Source: Paenibacillus sp. BIC5C1
GTDB lineage: Bacteria; Bacillota; Bacilli; Paenibacillales; Paenibacillaceae
Length of the DNA stretch: 64,000 nucleotides
Reading direction: 5' to 3'
NCBI RefSeq assembly: GCF_032399705.1
Contig: NZ_CP135922.1
Location: 2,170,001-2,234,000 of the forward strand
The notes under the pieces: model-generated
Database searches by the model: none
The model's input: only the letters and a program-made list of their open reading frames with translations
Told to the model about the DNA's origin: nothing
Program-made: the position numbers and the translations under genes
Part shown: in pieces, positions 17,313 to 24,980 of the stretch
Layout of the letters: every line of letters starts with the position of its first letter
How positions within the stretch are numbered: the stretch's first letter is position 1

Positions 17313-17326
17313 CGGCCTTCCTCCTC

Positions 17327-17350
17327 ACTATACGAATAATCCCGTATAGT
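17327..17350. promoter_or_regulatory. Perfect palindrome before pepF, candidate operator
   Basis: ACTATACG and CGTATAGT form 8-base perfect arms around an 8-base centre, just upstream of the TTG ribosome-binding site. On the minus strand the distal arm overlaps a possible TACTAT -10 box, so a repressor bound here would cover the promoter. Confidence 0.4.
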
Positions 17351-17383
17351 ATGACCTGAGGGGCATTGAAATATTTGAAGAAG

Positions 17384-17569
17384 CTAGGCTCCCATATTGA
17401 CCAAAAAGTAAACGATCAGGAAAAATGCGAAACAAATCAGCAGGGTGGCAATCAGAGCCATGCCCCGTCTTAGACGATCCGGGATGGAGTTGCGTCCCAG
17501 AATCAGCACGATTCCTAAGGAAAAAGCAAGAATAATAAAGATGACGACATTGCTTGAGTCAAGCTGCAT
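17384..17569 (-). CDS. Small two-helix membrane protein
   Basis: 61 residues with two hydrophobic segments (about 8-25 and 37-57) separated by a basic loop, NSIPDRLRRGM. It starts three bases after the stop of the preceding 77-residue gene, so the two are surely cotranscribed. I recognise no family; the loop charge predicts the loop inside the cell. Confidence 0.65.
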   Translation of the reverse strand: MQLDSSNVVIFIILAFSLGIVLILGRNSIPDRLRRGMALIATLLICFAFFLIVYFLVNMGA

Positions 17570-17572
17570 AGG

Positions 17573-17806
17573 CTAGACTCCTTTGAAGGCAGCCATCAGT
17601 TGACGCCATTCGTCCTCTCGGTTCTCGAAATCTTCTTTCGGGAAGCGGCGTTCAGCCCAATGCATCAACGCAGGACGACTGAGGAAGGTATGGCATTCTT
17701 CGCCCCATTCTTCCGAGATTTCACGAAGCACCAGATATTTGCCTTGAACTTCTACGGTCATCATATTCCACTTGTCTGTTTTGTATATTTCATGTTTTTT
17801 TATCAT
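17573..17806 (-). CDS. Conserved hypothetical protein, 77 residues
   Basis: Small soluble acidic/aromatic protein with no membrane segment. The pattern VEVQGKYLVLREISEEWGEECHTFLSRPAL followed by AERRFPKEDF (shown in parts) looks like a compact globular domain and not a spurious frame. It heads a two-gene unit with the membrane protein at 17384. Function unknown. Confidence 0.65.
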   Translation of the reverse strand: MIKKHEIYKTDKWNMMTVEVQGKYLVLREISEEWGEECHTFLSRPALMHWAERRFPKEDFENREDEWRQLMAAFKGV

Positions 17807-17895
17807 AGGTAGTCTCCAAACTAACGGTTTTGGTAAAATGATACCGTACCCTTGGATTCAAAGCAAATTTTTTCGACTTTTATGGAAAAGATAAA

Positions 17896-17924
17896 TTGCA
17901 ATGTAGAAGGTCATACAGTATAAT
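17896..17924 (+). promoter_or_regulatory. Promoter of the cold-shock gene
   Basis: TTGCAA (17896-17901) and a perfect TATAAT (17919-17924) with a 17-base spacer. Transcription should start near 17931. Confidence 0.75.
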
Positions 17925-17932
17925 GAGGGTAT

Positions 17933-17948
17933 TCGCCATAGATGGCGA
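17933..17948 (+). promoter_or_regulatory. 5'-end hairpin of the cold-shock mRNA
   Basis: TCGCCAT-AG-ATGGCGA forms a perfect seven-pair stem almost at the predicted transcript 5' end, just before the TAGGAGG ribosome-binding site. Such stems can stabilise mRNA or respond to temperature. Confidence 0.5.
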
Positions 17949-17969
17949 TATTTTTAGGAGGTTGTTCAT

Positions 17970-18167
17970 TTGAAAGGTACAGTTAAATGGTTTAACGCAG
18001 AAAAAGGCTATGGCTTTATTTCAGTTGAAGGCGGCGAGGACGTATTCGTACATTTCTCCGCAATCCAAGGCGACGGCTTTAAAACATTGGAAGAAGGTCA
18101 AGCGGTAGAATTCGAAATCACTGATGGAAACCGTGGTCCTCAAGCAGCTAACGTAAACAAATTGTAA
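17970..18167 (+). CDS. Cold-shock protein (CspA/CspB family)
   Basis: 65 residues, a full cold-shock domain. RNA-binding motifs RNP1 (KGYGFISV) and RNP2 (VFVHFSAI) are intact, with [17 protein letters not shown] at the start. It starts with TTG, seven bases after TAGGAGG. CSPs melt RNA structure and aid translation at low temperature or in growth. Monocistronic, with its own promoter and terminator. Confidence 0.97.
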   Translation: MKGTVKWFNAEKGYGFISVEGGEDVFVHFSAIQGDGFKTLEEGQAVEFEITDGNRGPQAANVNKL

Positions 18168-18230
18168 GAATATTTCCGGTCATACGGATTTCTTATAAAT
18201 GATTGGCTTCTAGCTGAATATACGAACCCA

Positions 18231-18267
18231 AGCACAGTCCCCCCCATGGGAGACTGTGCTTTTTTTG
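18231..18267 (+). terminator. Intrinsic terminator of the cold-shock gene
   Basis: AGCACAGTC...GACTGTGCT stem with C/G-rich inner pairs, then seven T. Confidence 0.9.
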
Positions 18268-18316
18268 ATACGTTTTGATATGTTGAGTTCCATAAGGGAA
18301 ATCACTTTTTGGATGC

Positions 18317-19486
18317 TTATGCGCGGCTAGTCATGCTTGACCAAAGTTTCATGCAAAATCCAACAAGTGCGGCCAGGGAAAACGCCATCGCAGTGAGATA
18401 GAAGGTGTTTCTGTTGGTGTGCTCCAGCAGCAATCCTCCCAGCGTTCCGCTGAGCAGACCGGAAGCGCTGGACCACACAATAGTGAACAGGGCCATACCA
18501 GTGGCACGATAACCATCCGGGACAAGGCGGGTAATATAACGGACTGCAGTCACGTAGAAGATGCCAAAGGTCACGCTGTGCATCGTCTGAATGGCAACGA
18601 CCGCTGCGGGTGTATCCGAGATGGACATCAGAAATAAGCGAATCGTATACATCAGCGCAGCGATCGTCAGCAAAGGAAGTTCTTTGTAGCGATTGCCGTA
18701 TCTGCTTAGCAGCAAAAACACTGGAATCTCACTGACCGAAGAGATTAACAGGGACCACCCGATCAGTCCTTCACTGGCACCTAGGTCTTTCAGCGTAATG
18801 GTGAGAAAAGCTTCATTCATCCGGTGACCCAGAGCGAGCAGGAAAACGCAGCCGAAAAAGGTGAGAACATCCCTTCTTTTCAAGATGGACCATAGTCCCG
18901 AAAGATCCATTTTAGTGCTGTTGCCCGAAGGCTGATCTTTTAATCGAAAACCGATCAGGAGAGTAGTCGCCGCCAGTGCGATACATACCCACATCGTCCA
19001 TCCCGGTCCGAAAGATCCGAGAAAATATCCAATGCTTAACGCAAAGAACGCATATCCAATCGAGCCAAATACACGAATGGAAGTGAAATTTCGTCCATAC
19101 TTGCTTGCGGTTGTAATCGCCATCGTATCCGAAAGTGGATAAACCGGGTAGTAGAAAAAGTAAAACAGGGTCACCAGTACAAACACCTGACCAAAGGTTG
19201 TGGCATTGGCAAGCATGACACCAGTGATCAGTTGCCCGGCAAGCAGGATGATCATCACTTTGCGCACGGTTTTGTATCGGTCACTCGCCATACTCCAGAA
19301 CATATTGGAGAATACGGAGACGAGAGGACCAATTCCGTAGAGGTAACCGATTTCAGCCCGACTGAATCCCAGATGACTGAAATAAAGCTGGAAATACGAT
19401 ACCACCAGAACGGTGGAACCGAAGATGGTGAACATGAGTGCCCGCAGCCAGTTTTGATCTGGCCGGGCGGTATGACTTGATTTCAT
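18317..19486 (-). CDS. MFS transporter (MFS_1-like family)
   Basis: About 389 residues from the ATG at 19486, which has GGAG upstream; an in-frame ATG at 19501 does not. Twelve hydrophobic segments. Typical motifs are FSRAEIGYLYGIGPLVSV and SDRYKTVRKV in the first intracellular loop, and a central charged loop around residue 190. The pattern fits the PF12832-like group that includes 3-phenylpropionate/nucleoside-type permeases. Substrate unknown. It begins 37 bases after the MatE-like gene stop, so both exporters are probably cotranscribed. Confidence 0.88.
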   Translation of the reverse strand: MKSSHTARPDQNWLRALMFTIFGSTVLVVSYFQLYFSHLGFSRAEIGYLYGIGPLVSVFSNMFWSMASDRYKTVRKVMIILLAGQLITGVMLANATTFGQVFVLVTLFYFFYYPVYPLSDTMAITTASKYGRNFTSIRVFGSIGYAFFALSIGYFLGSFGPGWTMWVCIALAATTLLIGFRLKDQPSGNSTKMDLSGLWSILKRRDVLTFFGCVFLLALGHRMNEAFLTITLKDLGASEGLIGWSLLISSVSEIPVFLLLSRYGNRYKELPLLTIAALMYTIRLFLMSISDTPAAVVAIQTMHSVTFGIFYVTAVRYITRLVPDGYRATGMALFTIVWSSASGLLSGTLGGLLLEHTNRNTFYLTAMAFSLAALVGFCMKLWSSMTSRA

Positions 19487-19523
19487 GATGAAAGGCTCCA
19501 TTCTTGATTACAGTTCAAATTTA

Positions 19524-20864
19524 TTATCCCTTGAGGGAAGATGATTTCCCCGATGAGTGTACAGACATGCTAGGTTCCTTCTGCGTACGCCGGATGACAA
19601 GCCAGACAATGACAAGCTCGGCAAGCAGGCCGAGGGATTGAGCCACTGCACCGATCATGCCGTTCCACGCAGGGAATATGCTGACCAGTATGAGCAGAAC
19701 AATCACCGTACATATGGCATTGGCCGTCTGGGAGCGAAACATCGTTTTGGTCTGTCCGCGAAGAAGAATCAAACCATTGCTGAAGTCGAGAAAAGGTGAA
19801 ATCAGCGGAAAGAGTACAAACGCACGCAGTGTCCACAAACTTTGCTGTAGCAGATTGCCCTGAACGCTCATTACATTTTCCAATACCCACGGTCCAAGTG
19901 GGGTGTAGGCAATCGATACGGTCATGGCAAAAGGAACAAATCCGGTGACCAGTGCGAACTTCTTCACCAGTTTGGCATCAACAAGATAGAAATTCAGCAC
20001 GATTTGGTGGATGTATGTAAAAAAGCTTAGCATCAGCTGCATCAGACTACTTGCAACGGCAAAGGAAGAGATGGCCAGAGCAATCCCGGTCGTTTTGCCA
20101 AGTACGATATTAATGACGGGTCCGATAAACAGGGCCACAAAACTGGATAATAACAGCGGTTTGTAAAAGCGAAAGACGTCTGCCTTGTTTTCAACAGGAT
20201 GATCTTCCAGCTTGGCTGGCATCTTGCGTTTGATGCTGTTACCTTCAAGAAAACTGACCAAAGCCTCAATCATCATACCTGCGGCAAAAATGATAGCGCC
20301 TACACGTCCGCTGTCAATGCTGTCAGTATATATGAAATACAAGGATAGGCCATACATGCCAGCAAGGCGAAATAACATGCCGATTGTCAGCCATTTCGTA
20401 CGGTTATTCGTAATAATGATGCCCTGATAGATATTGCGGATGACCGAAAAGATGCTGACATACATGAGAATCTCGTAGACGTCGATTACTTTGGATAACA
20501 GATCCGGGCTTACGCCAAACAGATATTTGAATACACCTGTACCAATGGGAGAATATACGATGAGAAATCCGATCAGAAGTACACAAGCGAGAAAGATTTT
20601 GGTCACAAACGTGAGGGCCTGAAAGGAAAGGCGGTCCCGAACCAGCGCCGAACAGGTTTGACGCAGTAGGGTTGAAGGGCGCTCGGTGAGGGTTAGCAGG
20701 CTACCAGCGATCGCGTAGCTGGCAATGACCGTCTCGGGATGAGCGGAACGTGCGAGTGTACTGTTAATGATTACATGAGAAATGGTAACAAGAGAAGCGG
20801 AAATGCCGAGCGGCACAAAAAAAGCAAATAACCGTCTCCACGAGAGCGGTTCACTAGACGTCAT
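19524..20864 (-). CDS. MatE-like multi-antimicrobial extrusion family membrane protein
   Basis: 446 residues with about twelve membrane segments. It lacks the best-known NorM motifs but shows a MATE/flippase-like layout, with PLGISASLVTISHVIINSTLARS in the first helix and a basic loop NRTKWL. Similar Paenibacillus proteins are often labelled multi-antimicrobial extrusion protein. AAAGGAG precedes the ATG. Substrate and direction of transport cannot be read from the sequence. It heads a two-gene unit with the MFS transporter. Confidence 0.75.
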   Translation of the reverse strand: MTSSEPLSWRRLFAFFVPLGISASLVTISHVIINSTLARSAHPETVIASYAIAGSLLTLTERPSTLLRQTCSALVRDRLSFQALTFVTKIFLACVLLIGFLIVYSPIGTGVFKYLFGVSPDLLSKVIDVYEILMYVSIFSVIRNIYQGIIITNNRTKWLTIGMLFRLAGMYGLSLYFIYTDSIDSGRVGAIIFAAGMMIEALVSFLEGNSIKRKMPAKLEDHPVENKADVFRFYKPLLLSSFVALFIGPVINIVLGKTTGIALAISSFAVASSLMQLMLSFFTYIHQIVLNFYLVDAKLVKKFALVTGFVPFAMTVSIAYTPLGPWVLENVMSVQGNLLQQSLWTLRAFVLFPLISPFLDFSNGLILLRGQTKTMFRSQTANAICTVIVLLILVSIFPAWNGMIGAVAQSLGLLAELVIVWLVIRRTQKEPSMSVHSSGKSSSLKG

Positions 20865-20916
20865 GTCAACGACTCCTTTGATGGATGAATTAAGGTAAGT
20901 ATAAGATGATGCTTAC

Positions 20917-20954
20917 ATAAAAGAGATGCCCGCCAGCAATTGAATGCCAGCGGG
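20917..20954 (-). terminator. Intrinsic terminator after the SpoVB-like gene
   Basis: On the minus strand CCCGCTGGCA pairs with TGCTGGCGGG (two G-T wobbles), followed by CATCTCTTTT. It lies 75 bases after the flippase stop. Confidence 0.65.
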
Positions 20955-21028
20955 TCAAAAAGGTTCCGATACTTTTGAAAGATTATAGACATTATATTCT
21001 TGTAGGGAGTTGATGTAAATAGATGGGA

Positions 21029-22498
21029 TTAGCTTTTCAGACGATAGTGGATCATCATATAGCTGCCATTTAACACAAAAAACAGCAAAATGTTTGGAAG
21101 AATCGCGTAGTCTCCCCAGTTTACAGGAAAGGCGGGTCTTGTTGCTAACGCTGAAATTATCAACACAACTAAGACATGAATAGCCAAAGTACCAATCCGG
21201 ATGTCTTTTAGCGTATCTTTTAATCCAATCAAATTTCCAGACATGATAATAAGTTCCATTAGTATGACACCCGCCACTGCACCTTTAAGGTGAAATTCGT
21301 CGAGAGGAATCAGGAAGTAGTGGGAGAGGGAAGCCGCAGTAATGCCGATTGCCGTTCCGATCAGACTGACTCTTTTGTTATCCTGTGCCCATAATATACT
21401 AGTGGAAATTTCCCGAAGTCCGACAAGCAGAGGGATGATGCTTAACCAGCGAATCAGCTCTGCGACTTGTGTAGAATGGAACATGAGCTGTGCTAGGTCG
21501 CGGTTGAAAATCCATAAAAAGGAGCTGGAGGTCAGTCCCCAAATCCACACTATTTCCATGGTTAGTCGGCTTTTCTTGGCAAAATAATTATAACGAAGCT
21601 CCTTCCAGGAGAGAGCCAGCTTCATGGTCAGGGTATGTGATATGGCCGCGGTTACGATGGTAGGCATATACACTACCAGCATGGCCATACCCATAAGAAG
21701 ACCGTACATTGCAGTGGCTTGTGTGGAGGTATAGCCAGCGGTTTGCAATCGAGAAGGGATAATGACCGCATCAAGCATATCGGAGAACGGAATCAGTAGC
21801 CGTGTGAGGGAAATGACTATGGAGCTCTTAATAAACCAAGAGCCGTCCGATCTCTCTATGGGAACACAATCTATTTCATTCTTTTGACCGGTATGGCGCA
21901 AGAAAAGAAGCAGCATAACAAAAGCGACAATCCCGCCCATTGCTGTTCCAATCAAACTTCTCCCCACTGCATACATTACACCTTCAGAAAGCCACAGCCA
22001 TGTGATACCTAGCATCAGACCGATCCGAACCGCTTGCTCCATTACCTCGGAGACAGCAATGGCGCCGTAATATTCAAGACCTTGCATATACCCCCGCAGC
22101 AGGCTTAGAAGAGGTACGACGAGTATAGCAAGGGACAATGAGCGCAAAAACGGCTCCAGAACTGGATTACCTAACCATGTGGAAATGGTTGAGGAATAGG
22201 CGAGGGTAAGTAAACTGAGGATTGCACCAATAAGCGAGAGCATGATTGACAATCGCTTGAACCAGAACCAGCCATTTGCTGGCTGTCTGGCGGTGTACAT
22301 ACCCAGGGAGGTAGGAATCCCTCCTGTTATTAGCATAAGTATGAAGCCAAAATAGGAATAGGCGATCTGAAATAATCCTATACCTTCAGGCCCCGCCATG
22401 CGGGTAAGGATGATACGTCCGGTCAGACCTATCACTTTGACCAGAGAGACAGCACCGATACGAATACCCGTCTGCTTGAGACCGGGAGGGATGTTCAT
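21029..22498 (-). CDS. SpoVB-like polysaccharide/lipid II-type flippase (MOP superfamily)
   Basis: About 489 residues from the ATG at 22498, which has GGAG eight bases upstream; a longer TTG form from 22561 has no site. About fourteen hydrophobic segments. The N-terminal pattern LTRMAGPEGIGLFQIAYS followed by ITGGIPTSLGMYTA (shown in parts) is characteristic of the SpoVB/MurJ-like oligosaccharide flippases of spore-formers. Such proteins flip lipid-linked glycans across the membrane. It is the last gene of the surface-protein cluster, 83 bases after the amidase-domain gene. Confidence 0.85.
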   Translation of the reverse strand: MNIPPGLKQTGIRIGAVSLVKVIGLTGRIILTRMAGPEGIGLFQIAYSYFGFILMLITGGIPTSLGMYTARQPANGWFWFKRLSIMLSLIGAILSLLTLAYSSTISTWLGNPVLEPFLRSLSLAILVVPLLSLLRGYMQGLEYYGAIAVSEVMEQAVRIGLMLGITWLWLSEGVMYAVGRSLIGTAMGGIVAFVMLLLFLRHTGQKNEIDCVPIERSDGSWFIKSSIVISLTRLLIPFSDMLDAVIIPSRLQTAGYTSTQATAMYGLLMGMAMLVVYMPTIVTAAISHTLTMKLALSWKELRYNYFAKKSRLTMEIVWIWGLTSSSFLWIFNRDLAQLMFHSTQVAELIRWLSIIPLLVGLREISTSILWAQDNKRVSLIGTAIGITAASLSHYFLIPLDEFHLKGAVAGVILMELIIMSGNLIGLKDTLKDIRIGTLAIHVLVVLIISALATRPAFPVNWGDYAILPNILLFFVLNGSYMMIHYRLKS

Positions 22499-22581
22499 CC
22501 AGTTCACTCCATCCAACACAAACACATCTTGTCCAACATTTATATGAGCAAAGGAGGGCAAGTATGTGTGTTGTGCTGCGA

Positions 22582-23682
22582 TCAGTCCCGAATATGAATG
22601 AGGATATACTTTGTTTTATTGTCCCAGCCCAAGTCAAACGGCGCCTGAAATCGGTCGGCAGTGTGGGAATTGACGAGAGGATAGCCGCGTTGATCGAATC
22701 CGGTAACTATGGAGAAATGGTCTACATCGTTATGCATGACATGGGCGATCAGATCGCCAGCCGCGAGTTCGCCTATTGACCCGTGGGGGTGAGTCTCTGT
22801 TTTTTCCACCAGCTTCGAAAAAGATTCTGTCGCGATTCGTTTCCCATACCCGGAATACAGAATGAAATTTTTGAATGCATCCGTTTGTACCCATGTTCTG
22901 GTGCCACCCTTGGGAAAATGGTATCTCCACGCGCCTTTCATCGGTAACCCGCCGCCTTCCGCCTGGTCTCCAAGAGCCTGGGAAGCAAAATTGGTACAGT
23001 CGCCCCCGAGATTATTGTAATTTTTATATTTGGCATTATATCTGACATTATCGTTCACTCTCCAAGCGATCCCTGCATATTTGTTTGCGTAGGCCACCGC
23101 TTGTTTTCGTTTGTAATTCTTGCCGTCCTTCAGTACAGGACGATGGGGCGGTGGAGAAGGCATTCCCTTTGCAATCATACTAGGGTTTTCTTCCAGAGGA
23201 TCGAGGTACCATTCCTTCCAAACGATCCATTGATCATTCATTTTTTTCAGTGTGACCGCATGCCACGTTCCGAGTCCAAACGAATGGGTTGATGATAACT
23301 GGTCATTATAGGCGTATGAGATCTGCTGCGAATGCCCCAAAGAAACGGTTGCCGTGTTATCTCTAAGACGAATTTTGGAGATATGGATTTTGGACAGTAC
23401 ATCGGTAATTTTCATGTTACGATGATCAGCCCATGCATGAAGATAGGTTTTGCGATTGACTTCCATGGTGTGAGCGTGACGGCTCAAGGGAGATTTAATA
23501 TCATAATAGCGGTCCATATTATTATTTTGTGCGGCTAAGTATTTCGATCTTTCTGAAAAAAGGGATTCAAGATGTTGAGTGATTTCACGTTCTGTTGGGA
23601 TGGAAGAAGCCTCGACAGGCCTTATTTGTTGCATATTCATAAACAAACAGCTAACCAGGAGTATGATTATCCATTTATACAT
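22582..23682 (-). CDS. Secreted Amidase_6 domain protein
   Basis: 366 residues. Signal peptide (about 1-25), a middle region of about 170 residues like a SnoaL/NTF2-type spacer, and a C-terminal Amidase_6 domain from about 205. The nucleophile candidate is the Cys in GGDCTNFASQA, with a His in DVDHFSIVTG and an Asn/His pair in NSHTADRF. The family is a cysteine-amidase fold, often in spore or cell-wall proteins of Bacillales. AGAGGAG precedes the ATG, 19 bases after the sortase stop. Likely acts outside the membrane on wall peptides or surface proteins (inference). Confidence 0.88.
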   Translation of the reverse strand: MYKWIIILLVSCLFMNMQQIRPVEASSIPTEREITQHLESLFSERSKYLAAQNNNMDRYYDIKSPLSRHAHTMEVNRKTYLHAWADHRNMKITDVLSKIHISKIRLRDNTATVSLGHSQQISYAYNDQLSSTHSFGLGTWHAVTLKKMNDQWIVWKEWYLDPLEENPSMIAKGMPSPPPHRPVLKDGKNYKRKQAVAYANKYAGIAWRVNDNVRYNAKYKNYNNLGGDCTNFASQALGDQAEGGGLPMKGAWRYHFPKGGTRTWVQTDAFKNFILYSGYGKRIATESFSKLVEKTETHPHGSIGELAAGDLIAHVMHNDVDHFSIVTGFDQRGYPLVNSHTADRFQAPFDLGWDNKTKYILIHIRD

Positions 23683-23701
23683 GGTTATCTCCTCTTAAAT
23701 G

Positions 23702-24316
23702 TTATTCAACCCATCGGGTATACACGACGAGACGCTTTTCGTGCTCTTTTTTTCTGCGATCGTACTTTCCAGTACATGTGATCAGATTCAACTGTTTTTC
23801 AGGGCTGTCACCAAATATTTTGTCCAAAGGAGCTTCTTGCGTATAATAAGATTGAACCTCCAGGACCTCGTATTTCATATATTGGTTGTTCTGGTCAAAC
23901 AAAAAAACAAAAGCACCTGGTTTCAGATGTTTGAGTGGGTAGAATATGGCTGGACCTGTGTAGTTGTCCACATGACCGGCAACAATTGCATTTCCGTTTT
24001 CTCCCGGCAAAACTCCATCTGCATATAAGCCTGCCACCTCACTGGACTTGGGTGCTTTCAGTTGTCCATCCTCTGAAAGATGAATAGGAATAATTGAAGT
24101 ACTCAAATGAACCGATGGAATGCATAAACGGACCGGCTTCTTCATGACCATGGTTTGGCGAATCTTTGTTTTTATCTCGGTACCAGCACCAATGTGATCG
24201 TTAAGAGCTGTTATTCGGAAAGCGGTCTGTTCCTTCAAGCCATGTGCTGGAGATAAGATCAGGGACATGATAATTACATAAATGACAATAGCGGCTAATG
24301 AAGTGTAGTTTTTCAT
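23702..24316 (-). CDS. Class F-like sortase
   Basis: 204 residues. One N-terminal membrane anchor (about 6-24) and a sortase domain. Catalytic triad visible: His115 in VAGHVDN, Cys181 in LITCTG, Arg195 in KRLVVYT. The pattern ADGVLPGENGNAIVAGHVDNYTGPAIF (in parts) is closest to class F sortases, less to class D. Sortases cleave LPxTG-type signals and attach the protein to the wall. An LPKTG protein is encoded just upstream, 77 bases before, and is the obvious candidate substrate. AGGATGAG precedes the ATG. Confidence 0.9.
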   Translation of the reverse strand: MKNYTSLAAIVIYVIIMSLILSPAHGLKEQTAFRITALNDHIGAGTEIKTKIRQTMVMKKPVRLCIPSVHLSTSIIPIHLSEDGQLKAPKSSEVAGLYADGVLPGENGNAIVAGHVDNYTGPAIFYPLKHLKPGAFVFLFDQNNQYMKYEVLEVQSYYTQEAPLDKIFGDSPEKQLNLITCTGKYDRRKKEHEKRLVVYTRWVE

Positions 24317-24347
24317 GCGCTTCTCATCCTTATTAATAAATTAAAGA

Positions 24348-24385
24348 ACAAGAGAAAAGAAAATAGCTTTTTTCTTTTCTCTTGT
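24348..24385. repeat. 16-base perfect inverted repeat between LPKTG protein and sortase
   Basis: ACAAGAGAAAAGAAAA (24348-24363) and its exact complement (24370-24385) around a six-base loop. On the plus strand a TACTTTTTTT run follows; on the minus strand the stem is followed only by TCTTTAATTTATT. It may be a leaky terminator or an RNA-stabilising stem that lets the small protein be made in excess of the sortase. Confidence 0.6.
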
Positions 24386-24393
24386 TACTTTTT

Positions 24394-24675
24394 TTACTCG
24401 CTTACACCGCCATATCCTGTTTTGGGAAGGGCTTTTGGTGTAACGCTTTTCGCATGGATTTTATGCTCTTTGCTGACCGATTCCTGATGTAACTTGTGTT
24501 CCTTGCCTTTATGCGATTTCATGTGCATCTTGTGTTCTGCCTTATGCTCTGCTTTGTGTATGGATTTCTCCATTTTGTGCATTGGTTCAGTTGCAGCGGA
24601 TGCAGATGCACCAGATGCACCAGATACAGCCAGCATTAGGCAAGCAGATAGAGAAACAATGGTTGCTTTATTCAT
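24394..24675 (-). CDS. Small secreted His/Lys-rich protein ending in LPKTG
   Basis: 93 residues. Signal peptide (about 1-27, cleavage near ASA-AT), then a highly charged region (31-75) with ten His and many Lys, and LPKTG at 83-87 followed only by YGGVSE and the stop. The usual hydrophobic stretch and positive tail of a sortase signal are absent and the frame stops cleanly. AAGGAGG precedes the ATG. The next gene is a sortase. The mature protein might bind metal or anionic polymer. It could be anchored by an atypical mechanism or be released. Confidence 0.82.
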   Translation of the reverse strand: MNKATIVSLSACLMLAVSGASGASASAATEPMHKMEKSIHKAEHKAEHKMHMKSHKGKEHKLHQESVSKEHKIHAKSVTPKALPKTGYGGVSE

Positions 24676-24895
24676 ACTTGAATTCCTCCTTGTGGGTAAT
24701 TTGCAATGCAGAATTTAATATCCCCGAGTCGCGCATGATTATGGATTGTATTTTTTGACAGCTATTGTGGAAGTAGTCCATGTCAATCGTGAATGTTGTA
24801 AAGTTGAATTACGAGTGACGCAAATGGGTGATGAGTGATTTTGCAAAAAGTTGTTCACGAATGTGATTTTTTGCTGTGATTATGCGGGAGATCAT
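24676..24895. other. Intergenic region between divergent LPKTG protein and ytpB
   Basis: AT-rich spacer with no open frame of note. It holds a wide TTGACA...TGTCAA inverted pair near 24757-24788, which could be back-to-back -35 boxes for the two directions. Confidence 0.35.
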
Positions 24896-24924
24896 TTGTA
24901 CAATTAAGGGGATCATATTATAAT
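24896..24924 (+). promoter_or_regulatory. Promoter of ytpB
   Basis: TTGTAC (24896-24901) and TATAAT (24919-24924), 17-base spacer, 57 bases before the TTG start. Confidence 0.65.
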
Positions 24925-24980
24925 AGGATTGGTTAAAAATCGCTCTAATACGTATTCAACCAAGTGGAGGCACATTTATT

